The notes below the pieces were generated by a model. The model did no database searches. It was given only the letters and a program-made list of their open reading frames with translations, and was not told where the DNA came from. From assembly GCA_017548075.1 (NCBI GenBank), contig JAFYNL010000025.1, forward strand, positions 1-58,490: a stretch of 58,490 nucleotides of DNA, given 5' to 3'. A program made the translations under genes and the position numbers. Below, piece after piece: positions 7,755 through 14,894 of this stretch. Numbering within the stretch: the first letter of the stretch is position 1; each line of letters begins with the position of its first letter. The DNA is from Bacteroidaceae bacterium (GTDB lineage: Bacteria; Bacteroidota; Bacteroidia; Bacteroidales; Bacteroidaceae).

Positions 7755-9959
7755 ATGAAAAAAAGTGTAGTTTCAGCAGTTCTGATGGCTTTCCTGGCCT
7801 TGGCTGCAAATGCGCAGAATCCTTTTGTACAGACTTGGTTCACGAGCGACCCTGCTCCTATGGTGCATAACGGCAGGATGTATGTTTATACGGGGCATGA
7901 TGAGGACGGAGCCGACTTCTTCTGGATGCAGGAATGGCGCGTCTATTCGACTGAAGATATGGTGAATTGGCAGGACCACGGCTCGCCTCTTGCTCTCGAG
8001 AGCTTCTCTTGGGCAGACGACAGGGCTTGGGCTTCGCAGACAGTTGAGCGGAACGGAAAGTTCTATTGGTACATCTGTGCCCACAGCAATATCTCGAAAG
8101 GAATGGCTATTGGCGTGGCTGTCAGCGACTCACCTACAGGTCCGTTCAAGGACGCAATTGGTAAGCCTCTCTTCGAGAACGGCTCGTGGGACCACATCGA
8201 CCCCACAGTTCTCATCGACGACGATGGTCAGGCTTGGCTGATGTGGGGCAATCCGCAATGTTATTATCTGAAGTTGAACGAGGATATGATTTCCTATAGT
8301 GGCGAACTTGGTCGTCTGGATATGACTGAGGAGGCTTTTGGCGGTCCCATGATGAGCAAGCGTGAAAAGGGAAAGCAATACAAGGATTCGTATGTGGAAG
8401 GACCTTGGCTGACCAAACGGAATGGCGTCTATCAGTTGCTTTATGCAGCTGGAGGAGTGCCTGAACACATCAGTTATAGTACGGCTCCCTCGCCAACTGG
8501 CCCATGGAAATATGCTGGTCAAATTATGCCTCTGTGCGATACGAAGTCCTTCACCAACCATTGTGGCGTGGCCGATTACAAGGGGCATAGCTACTTCTTC
8601 TATCACTCGGGCAAACTTCCCAAGGGTGGAGGCTTTGGGCGAAGTGTTTGTGTGGAGGAGTTTAAGTACAATGCCGACGGAAGCTTCCCGACAATCATGC
8701 CTACAGACGAAGGCGTGAAGCCCGTCGAGACCTTCAATCCTTACAGGAAGGTTGAGGCTGAGACAATGGCTTTTTCTCGTGGAGTGAAGACCGAACAAAA
8801 TGACGAAATCGGGGTTTACGTAAGTGATATCCATAATGGGGACTTTATCAAGCTGCAGAATGTTAAGTTCGATGGAAACGAGACCAAGCAGTTCACGGCA
8901 AGAGTGGCAAGCGGATTGAGAGGCGGACAGATTGAGGTTCGCTTGGATAGCCTGCATGGAGCTTTGGTGGCTCGTTTGGAAGTTCCTGGAACAGGAGGTT
9001 GGGAGAAGTGGCAGACGCTTTCTGTTGACTTCCTGCAAAAGGCTACGGGCACTCACGACCTCTACTTCGCTTTCACAGGTCGCAAAGGTCCGAAACTCTT
9101 CAACTTCGACTGGTGGCAGATTGAAGGCTTGAAGTCTCTAGTGGTAGAGGATGGCGGTTGGGGCGACTATAAAGCCATCATGAAGGAGGAAGCAGGCCTT
9201 GAAGCTCATACTGTCTTCGTTCCGCAAGACCTCTCGGCCTTCAGCAGGAAGAATCCTCTGCCCGTGCTTGTGTGGGGAAATGGTGCTTGCACGAACTCTC
9301 CATGGGAGCATTTCAAGTTCCTCAACGAGATTGCCTCTCACGGTTATCTTGTTGTGGCGACTGGTTTCATTCCGATGGAGGAGAAACCTTATCGCGGGCC
9401 GATGTCCACCACAGAGCAACAGATTGAGTCCATCGATTGGGCCATCAGTCAGAATGCCGACCCCAGTTCACCTTATTATAATAAGATAGATGTGAAGAAC
9501 ATCTGCGCCTCAGGAATGTCTTGTGGCGGTTTGCAGACGCTCTATAATTGTGCCGACTCTCGTATCAAGACTTTGATGATTTGCAATAGCGGACTCTTCA
9601 AGCAGAGCAATCGTGCTCAGGCTATGGGCGGAATGCCGATGCCTGAGAAAGCAAAGCTGAATGAGATTCATACACCAGTCATCTACATCCTTGGCGGCAA
9701 GGAGGATATCGCCTATGAGAACGGAATGGACGACTTCCACAAAATCAATCATGTTCCTGCCTGTGCAGCCAACTATCCTGTAGGTCACGGAGGAACCTAC
9801 CGTCAACCTCATGGCGGAGAGTTTACTGTGGTTGCTCTCGCTTGGCTTGATTGGCAGCTGAAGGGCGACAAGCAAGCAGCCAAGATGTTTAAGGGCAAGG
9901 ATTGTCTGCTCTCGAAACGCGAAGGCTGGACTATCGAGAAGAATGCGAAAATGAAATGA
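7755..9959 (+). CDS. Multidomain GH43 glycosidase with CBM6-like domain and C-terminal alpha/beta-hydrolase
   Basis: 734 residues with a signal peptide ending at AANA/Q (residue 20). Residues 21-320 form a GH43 five-bladed propeller with the expected acidic triad: base D32 (TSDPAP), D149 (HIDPTVL) and acid E215 (VEGPW). This predicts arabinofuranosidase or xylosidase activity. A CBM6-like beta-sandwich follows (about 325-455: RKVEAETMAFSRGVKT to FNFDWWQIEG). The last 280 residues are an alpha/beta-hydrolase with nucleophile elbow GMSCGG (S589) and late His candidates (VGHGGTYRQPHG). This could be an esterase that removes acyl groups from the same polysaccharide. It is the first gene of the 7755-14292 operon. 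Substrate and esterase specificity are inference. Confidence 0.88.
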   Translation: MKKSVVSAVLMAFLALAANAQNPFVQTWFTSDPAPMVHNGRMYVYTGHDEDGADFFWMQEWRVYSTEDMVNWQDHGSPLALESFSWADDRAWASQTVERNGKFYWYICAHSNISKGMAIGVAVSDSPTGPFKDAIGKPLFENGSWDHIDPTVLIDDDGQAWLMWGNPQCYYLKLNEDMISYSGELGRLDMTEEAFGGPMMSKREKGKQYKDSYVEGPWLTKRNGVYQLLYAAGGVPEHISYSTAPSPTGPWKYAGQIMPLCDTKSFTNHCGVADYKGHSYFFYHSGKLPKGGGFGRSVCVEEFKYNADGSFPTIMPTDEGVKPVETFNPYRKVEAETMAFSRGVKTEQNDEIGVYVSDIHNGDFIKLQNVKFDGNETKQFTARVASGLRGGQIEVRLDSLHGALVARLEVPGTGGWEKWQTLSVDFLQKATGTHDLYFAFTGRKGPKLFNFDWWQIEGLKSLVVEDGGWGDYKAIMKEEAGLEAHTVFVPQDLSAFSRKNPLPVLVWGNGACTNSPWEHFKFLNEIASHGYLVVATGFIPMEEKPYRGPMSTTEQQIESIDWAISQNADPSSPYYNKIDVKNICASGMSCGGLQTLYNCADSRIKTLMICNSGLFKQSNRAQAMGGMPMPEKAKLNEIHTPVIYILGGKEDIAYENGMDDFHKINHVPACAANYPVGHGGTYRQPHGGEFTVVALAWLDWQLKGDKQAAKMFKGKDCLLSKREGWTIEKNAKMK

Positions 9960-11404
9960 TAAAAAGAATGAAAAAGACCTTTGCTCTCCTTACTCTATTT
10001 GTGTCGATGTCGTTGCTTCCAGCACTGGCTCAGCCTCAAGACCACAAGATGCCAATGCCCGACCTGAACAAAGTCAATATGCCCTTGTTCCAGACCAAAT
10101 ACACGGCCGACCCTTCGCCTTTGGTGGTGGGCGATACGCTCTTCCTATATACTTCGCACGACGCTTCGCCAGAGGATATTCCCGACGAGAACGAACGTAG
10201 CTCTGCAGGTTTCTTTATGTACGACTGGCTGCTTTGGAGTACTACCGATATGGTCAATTGGACTGAGCACGGGGCCGTGGCTTCTTTGAAGGACTTTTCT
10301 TGGCGCAGTCGCGAGAACGGGGCTTGGGCCATTCAAACCGTTGAAAGAGGCGGGAAGTTCTACCTCTATGCTCCCCTTCATGGGCACGGGATTGGCGTGC
10401 TGGTAAGCGATTCGCCTTATGGACCTTTCCGCGATCCTTTGGGCGAGCCTCTTGTTTGGCAAAGGGAACATTGGAACGATATTGACCCTACCGTCTTTAC
10501 GGACGACGACGGGCAGGCCTATATGTATTGGGGTAATCCTCACACTTACTGGTGCAAGCTGAACAAGGACATGATTTCCGTGGACGGCTCTATCACTCAA
10601 CTGCCCCACATCGAGCACTATCAAGAAGGGCCGTGGTTCTACAAACGAGACGGACATTACTATCTTGCTTATGCAACTACTTGCTGCCCCGAGGCTTTGG
10701 GCTATGCCATGAGCGAAAGTCCCACAGGTCCTTGGGAAGCGAAGGGTTACATCATGCGTCCCACGCAACGAGACAGAGGCAATCATCCCGGCATTTGCGA
10801 CTTCAAGGGACACTCCTATATCTTCGGTCAGGATTACGACCTGATGCACCTCGACACCTATATTCATCATGAACGTCGAAGCGTTAGTGCCAGCGAGATT
10901 GTTTATCTCGAGGACGGCACCATTCCAGAGATTCCTTATTGGCTCGACCAGAAACCTTTGCAACAACTTCAATGGCTCAATCCCTACACGCGAGTTGAGG
11001 CAGAGACGATGGCGTGGGGCAGGGGGGTGAAGAGCGCCAAGATGGGTATTCCCAATACGGGTGTGGTGAAGGATATGCCTGAATCGACGGGCAAGAAGAA
11101 TATGTATATTTACGACCTTGACGAGGGCGAGTATATTCGTCTGCGAGGCGTTGACTTCGGTTCTGGAGCTAAGCAGTTCTGCATCTCGGCAGCCTCCACT
11201 GGCTCTTGCACGATTACCCTTCGTCTCGACTCTGAGAATGGCCTCGTGGTTGGAGTTGCCAAGATTGCTTCCACAGGCTCGCTCGAAGCCTATAAGCTCT
11301 TCTCCGCTAAGGTAAAAGGTGCCAATAGCGTCCACGACCTCTACCTTTGCTTTGGCGATGTCAAAGGCGAAGTGCATTTGGACTACTGGCAGTTTAAAAA
11401 ATAA
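9956..11404 (+). CDS. Secreted GH43 glycosidase with CBM6-like domain
   Basis: 482 residues. The start at 9956 overlaps the previous stop (ATGA) and gives a signal peptide (KKTFALLTLFVSMSLLPALA); an ATG four codons later is also possible. The GH43 propeller carries D52 (TADPSP), D177 (DIDPTVF) and E224 (YQEGPW), followed by a CBM6-like domain from about residue 350 (RVEAETMAWGRGVKSAK). Overall similarity to the upstream GH43 (shared STxDMVNWxxHG, PTGPW and YRVEAETMA-like segments) suggests an old tandem duplication in which this copy never gained, or has lost, the esterase domain. It probably acts on arabinose or xylose side chains with its neighbour. Confidence 0.88.
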   Translation: MIKRMKKTFALLTLFVSMSLLPALAQPQDHKMPMPDLNKVNMPLFQTKYTADPSPLVVGDTLFLYTSHDASPEDIPDENERSSAGFFMYDWLLWSTTDMVNWTEHGAVASLKDFSWRSRENGAWAIQTVERGGKFYLYAPLHGHGIGVLVSDSPYGPFRDPLGEPLVWQREHWNDIDPTVFTDDDGQAYMYWGNPHTYWCKLNKDMISVDGSITQLPHIEHYQEGPWFYKRDGHYYLAYATTCCPEALGYAMSESPTGPWEAKGYIMRPTQRDRGNHPGICDFKGHSYIFGQDYDLMHLDTYIHHERRSVSASEIVYLEDGTIPEIPYWLDQKPLQQLQWLNPYTRVEAETMAWGRGVKSAKMGIPNTGVVKDMPESTGKKNMYIYDLDEGEYIRLRGVDFGSGAKQFCISAASTGSCTITLRLDSENGLVVGVAKIASTGSLEAYKLFSAKVKGANSVHDLYLCFGDVKGEVHLDYWQFKK

Positions 11405-11408
11405 GTAT

Positions 11409-12359
11409 ATGGTTTACAACGAAATAGGAAAGACAGGACTGCGCGTCTCGAACCTTAGCTTTGGGGCTTCCTCGCTGGGTGGCGTGTTTCATGGCATTCG
11501 TGAGGACGAGGGCATTCGAGCCGTGCATGTGGCCATCGACAATGGCATCAATTTCATCGACGTTTCGCCCTACTACGGCCATCTGAAGGCAGAGACTGTG
11601 CTGGGCAAGGCGCTTAAAGAGATTCCTCGCGATAAGTACTATCTCTCGACAAAGGTGGGACGATACGGTAAGGATGGAATCAACACATGGGACTATTCTG
11701 CCAAGCGAGCTACGGAGAGCGTCTATGAGAGCATGGAACGCTTGAATGTGGACTATATCGACCTGATTAATGTTCACGATATTGAGTTCCAAGCCAGTAT
11801 GGAAGGCGGTCTGCAGAAGGTTGTCGACGAGACGTTGCCTGCCCTTGTAGCCCTGAGAGAGAAAGGTGTTGTGGGACATGTGGGCATTACCGACCTACAG
11901 CCTGAGAACCTGAAGTGGGTTGTGGAGCATTCCGAGCCAGGAACGGTGGAGAGCATCCTCAACTTCTGCCACTATTGCCTGAATGATACGCTGCTGACCG
12001 ATTATCTCGACTTCTTTGAGCAGCATGGTGTTGGCATCATCAATGCTTCGCCACTTGCTATGGGATTGCTTTCCGAGCGAGGCACTCCCGACTGGCATCC
12101 TGCTCCCGAGCCTTTGAAAGAGGCTTGTGCTCGGGCTGCTGCCTATTGCAAGGAGCAAGGCTACCCAATAGAAAAGCTTGCCGTGCAGTTCTCTACAAGC
12201 CTGAATCCTCGCATCGCTACAACGCTCTTCAGTAGTGCCAATCCTGCTAATGTCCTGAAGAATATCGGCTACGCGAACGAGCCTATGGATGAGGCTTTGG
12301 TGGCAGAGGTCCAGGCTATCATAGGCGACCAAATGTTTGTAAGATGGAAAAACTCATAA
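11409..12359 (+). CDS. Aldo/keto reductase (L-galactose/L-fucose dehydrogenase-like)
   Basis: 316 residues with the start at ATG 11409, four bases after the preceding stop; a longer frame upstream reads through the GH43 gene and is rejected. The AKR catalytic tetrad is present: D51 and Y56 (DVSPYYGH), K82 (STKVG) and H123 (NVHD). The N-terminal YNEIGKTGLRVSNLSFGASS and the sequence overall resemble the aldose 1-dehydrogenase branch that oxidises sugars to lactones. No signal peptide, so cytoplasmic. It is followed, with a 16-bp overlap, by a lactonase-like amidohydrolase, which supports oxidation of a free sugar to a lactone. The sugar (L-fucose, L-galactose or L-arabinose) cannot be decided. 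Confidence 0.88.
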   Translation: MVYNEIGKTGLRVSNLSFGASSLGGVFHGIREDEGIRAVHVAIDNGINFIDVSPYYGHLKAETVLGKALKEIPRDKYYLSTKVGRYGKDGINTWDYSAKRATESVYESMERLNVDYIDLINVHDIEFQASMEGGLQKVVDETLPALVALREKGVVGHVGITDLQPENLKWVVEHSEPGTVESILNFCHYCLNDTLLTDYLDFFEQHGVGIINASPLAMGLLSERGTPDWHPAPEPLKEACARAAAYCKEQGYPIEKLAVQFSTSLNPRIATTLFSSANPANVLKNIGYANEPMDEALVAEVQAIIGDQMFVRWKNS

Positions 12360-13279
12360 TCGACGCTCATAGCCACCTTTGGTTGCGCCAGAACACCACT
12401 TGGAACGGACTTGCTATTCGCACTACAAAGAACGGGCGCTCTCTGTTCTTGGGCGAGGAGGTGCAGATGTTGCCGCCTTTCATGATTGACGGACAGAACA
12501 CGGCCGAGGTCTTCCTCTCCAACATGGATTACGCTCAGGTGGCGGCTGCTGTGGTGGTGCAGGAGTTCATCGACGGCTTGCAGAACGACTATCTCCTTGA
12601 GGTGAGCCGCAAGTACCCTCAGCGCTTCTTCGTCTGCGGTATGGCCGATTACTTGCAGGAGGGCTTCTTCATTCAGGCAAAAGCGTTGATAGAGCAAGGC
12701 TTCCGAGGTATCGCTATCCCTGGCCATCGTTTGCTTGGCAGAAAGTTGACGAGCGACGAGATGATGCAGATGTTCCGCTTGATGGAGGAGAAGGACGTCA
12801 TCCTCTCGATTACGTTGGCAGACGGCCCTCAGCAAGTGGGCGAGTTGCGAGAGGTGATTCAGGAATGTCCTCGCCTTAAGATAGCCATCGGTCACCTTGG
12901 AATGGCTAATCCGCCTGCGTCGCCACCTTGGGAGAACCCCGATTGGCAGGAGCAAATCAAGCTGGCTCTGGGCGAGAATGTCTTCATCGAGTCTGGTGGC
13001 ATCACTTGGCTCTACAACTCTGAGTTCTATCCCTTCCCATCGGCCATCCGTGCCATTCGCGAGGCTGCGGAACTGGTGGGCATGGAGAAGCTGATGTGGG
13101 GCAGCGACTATCCGCGTACCATTACCGCCATCACTTATCGCATGAGTTATGATTTCGTGCTGAAGAGTCCTGAACTTTCCGACGCCGAAAAACGCCTCTT
13201 CCTGGGCGAGAATGCCCGTCGTTTCTATGGTTTCGGCGAGCTGCCCGACCTTCCTTATATCAAAAACATGAGCGAATGA
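12344..13279 (+). CDS. Amidohydrolase-2 family protein, probable sugar lactonase
   Basis: 311 residues of the COG3618-type amidohydrolase fold, which includes L-fuconolactonase and related lactone hydrolases. Visible metal-site motifs are DAHSHLW (H9, H11), IAIGHLG and, near the C-terminus, MWGSDYPRT with the conserved Asp. No signal peptide. It overlaps the upstream aldo/keto reductase by 16 bp and the downstream dehydrogenase by ATGA, indicating tight translational coupling. In context it would open the lactone made by the reductase/dehydrogenase to the sugar acid. Decarboxylase members of the same superfamily are an alternative. Confidence 0.82.
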   Translation: MEKLIIDAHSHLWLRQNTTWNGLAIRTTKNGRSLFLGEEVQMLPPFMIDGQNTAEVFLSNMDYAQVAAAVVVQEFIDGLQNDYLLEVSRKYPQRFFVCGMADYLQEGFFIQAKALIEQGFRGIAIPGHRLLGRKLTSDEMMQMFRLMEEKDVILSITLADGPQQVGELREVIQECPRLKIAIGHLGMANPPASPPWENPDWQEQIKLALGENVFIESGGITWLYNSEFYPFPSAIRAIREAAELVGMEKLMWGSDYPRTITAITYRMSYDFVLKSPELSDAEKRLFLGENARRFYGFGELPDLPYIKNMSE

Positions 13280-14292
13280 AAGCCATACAAATCAGTGCCG
13301 AAAGGCAGATGGGAGTCGTTGAACTTCCCGAAACAGAGTTGAAAAGCGGCGAGGTCTTGCTTCGCTTGGAGTATGTGGGCTTCTGCGGGAGCGACCTCAA
13401 CACATGGCTGGGCAGGAATCCGATGGTAAAGATGCCTGTTGTGCCTGGTCACGAGGTAGGAGCCGTCATTGAAAAAGTGGGAGCCGGAGTGCCTGAGAGT
13501 TTGAAGCCTGGGATGGTTGTGACGGTCAATCCATACACCAATTGCGGCAAATGCGCTTCCTGCCGGAATGGCCGGGTGAATGCCTGCGAGCACAACGAGA
13601 CGCTTGGCGTTCAGCGATGGGGAGCTATGCGCGAGCGTATTGCTCTGCCGTGGGAGAAAATCATCCCTGCCGAAGGACTTGACCCTCGCACTTGTGCCTT
13701 GATAGAGCCGATGAGTGTGGGCTTCCATGCCGTCAGTCGTGCTCAGGTGACGGACACAGATGTGGTGCTCGTCATAGGTTGCGGCATGGTTGGCTTGGGC
13801 GCTGTGGTGCGTTCTGCCCTGAGAGGAGCCACCGTCATAGCAGCCGATATCGACGATGAGAAGCTTGCTCTGGCTCGCGAGATGGGAGCTGCTCATACGC
13901 TCAATACGCGCCAAGAGGACGTTCATGCTCGACTCTTGGAGATGACTTCCGGCTTTGGTCCCGATGTCGTGGTGGAGGCTGTTGGCAGTGTTCCTACCTA
14001 TCAGATGGCAGTCGATGAGGTGGCTTTCACGGGAAGGGTTGTTTGCATCGGTTATGCCAAGAGCGAAGTGTCGTTTCAGACGAAGCTTTTCGTGCAGAAG
14101 GAGCTTGACATCAGAGGTTCCCGTAATGCCTTGCCTGCTGATTTCCGTGCCGTGATTCGTTACATGGAGCGAGGCACCTGTCCGGTTGAGAAGCTCATCA
14201 GCAAAGTCGTAAAGCCCGAGGAAGCAGCCGCAGCCATGCTTTGGTGGTCGGAGCACCCCGGCAAAGTCTTCCGCATACTGGTGGAGTTTTAA
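13276..14292 (+). CDS. Zinc-dependent medium-chain alcohol/sugar dehydrogenase
   Basis: 338 residues, MDR family. The catalytic zinc site is C37 (FCGSD) with H59-E60 (PGHE). The structural zinc loop has C90, C93, C96 and C104 (CGKCASCRNGRVNAC). The nucleotide-binding Rossmann motif is VIGCGMVGLGAV. It resembles L-threonine/sorbitol-type dehydrogenases and the COG1063 enzymes found in sugar-acid pathways. It is the last gene of the GH43 operon and is followed by a terminator at 14360. Together with the two preceding genes it may form a non-phosphorylating oxidation route, but no dehydratase or aldolase is present in the window. Confidence 0.88.
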   Translation: MKAIQISAERQMGVVELPETELKSGEVLLRLEYVGFCGSDLNTWLGRNPMVKMPVVPGHEVGAVIEKVGAGVPESLKPGMVVTVNPYTNCGKCASCRNGRVNACEHNETLGVQRWGAMRERIALPWEKIIPAEGLDPRTCALIEPMSVGFHAVSRAQVTDTDVVLVIGCGMVGLGAVVRSALRGATVIAADIDDEKLALAREMGAAHTLNTRQEDVHARLLEMTSGFGPDVVVEAVGSVPTYQMAVDEVAFTGRVVCIGYAKSEVSFQTKLFVQKELDIRGSRNALPADFRAVIRYMERGTCPVEKLISKVVKPEEAAAAMLWWSEHPGKVFRILVEF

Positions 14293-14359
14293 TTCGTTAA
14301 GTCAAAGTTTCTATTTTGGAATAAGGATGCGCCGCTGCGTGTCCTTATTTATATGTTGT

Positions 14360-14386
14360 ATGCCGCGTCCGGCATTGTGTTTTTTA
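14360..14386 (+). terminator. Rho-independent terminator of the GH43-dehydrogenase operon
   Basis: The stem ATGCCG-CGTC-CGGCAT is followed by TGTGTTTTTT, 68 bp past the dehydrogenase stop. A second inverted repeat with outer arms AATAAGGA and TCCTTATT lies just upstream (about 14322-14350). Confidence 0.7.
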
Positions 14387-14394
14387 ATTCACTA

Positions 14395-14426
14395 CAAAGA
14401 TACAACATTTTTTGCGAAAATCCAAA
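14395..14426 (-). promoter_or_regulatory. Orphan leftward promoter, near-copy of the rubrerythrin promoter
   Basis: Minus strand TTTG, 20 bp, TATCTTTG. The surrounding 38 bp match the rubrerythrin promoter (26358-26395) with two differences. No gene starts to its left on the minus strand; transcription would run through the 14322-14375 inverted repeats and into the 3' end of the dehydrogenase gene as antisense. Confidence 0.6.
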
Positions 14427-14737
14427 TTTTTCGGCAATTATTTTTATAAAATATAAAAATTTATATAGCAAAGAAGCAAAGTGAACAATCCGAACAAAGC
14501 GAACAAAACGAACAACAATTTTTGAGAGAAAAGTAAATCGCTATCTATTTATTATATTAATAGTATTATGTAATTGTTGATTATATAATATAAGCAAACT
14601 CGCTTGCCTCTTTATTTTCCGTGTTCGGTTTGTTCGGTCTGGCAAATCGATATCATACCCTTGCCTCCATAAAATGCCAAATTTCTCGATGAAATGGGCA
14701 ATTTTTTGCATATAACTGCAGGGTGAAATTCAAACGT

Positions 14738-14790
14738 AACACGTTAAAATCGCCATCGTAACACGTTAAGTTTGGCAACATAACACGTTA
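14738..14790 (+). repeat. 22-bp repeat array C (3 units)
   Basis: AACACGTTA at 14738, 14760 and 14782, exact 22-bp period; linkers AAATCGCCATCGT and AGTTTGGCAACAT. Lies 105 bp upstream of the GH31 start and 335 bp from the orphan leftward -7 box. Confidence 0.88.
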
Positions 14791-14839
14791 AATTTGCCCA
14801 CATCACGAGGGATGTTTAGAGATAAAATGCGCAAAATTG

Positions 14840-14870
14840 TTTGTTTTTCGCTCATTTTTCCGTAAATTTG
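14840..14870 (+). promoter_or_regulatory. Promoter of the GH31-GH43-CE operon
   Basis: TTTG (14840-14843), 19 bp, TAAATTTG (14863-14870), 24 bp before the GH31 ATG. Confidence 0.7.
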
Positions 14871-14894
14871 TAGCGGTTAATACAAACAATCCTG

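Larger units (their letters stand above)
14391..14790. repeat. Composite intergenic element copy C (about 400 bp)
   Basis: Fills most of the 602-bp gap 14293-14894. In order it holds: a leftward promoter (-7 TATCTTTG at 14395-14402, 20 bp spacer, TTTG at 14423-14426); an arm of GAACAAA-type repeats (14481-14517) whose 14490-14505 segment pairs, with one mismatch, with the inverted 14622-14637; an AT-rich centre; the 23-mer at 14677-14699, identical to 26620-26642; a CTGCAGGGTGAAATTC leader; and array C. The order is the same as at 26358-26774. No ORF of note. Confidence 0.8.
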
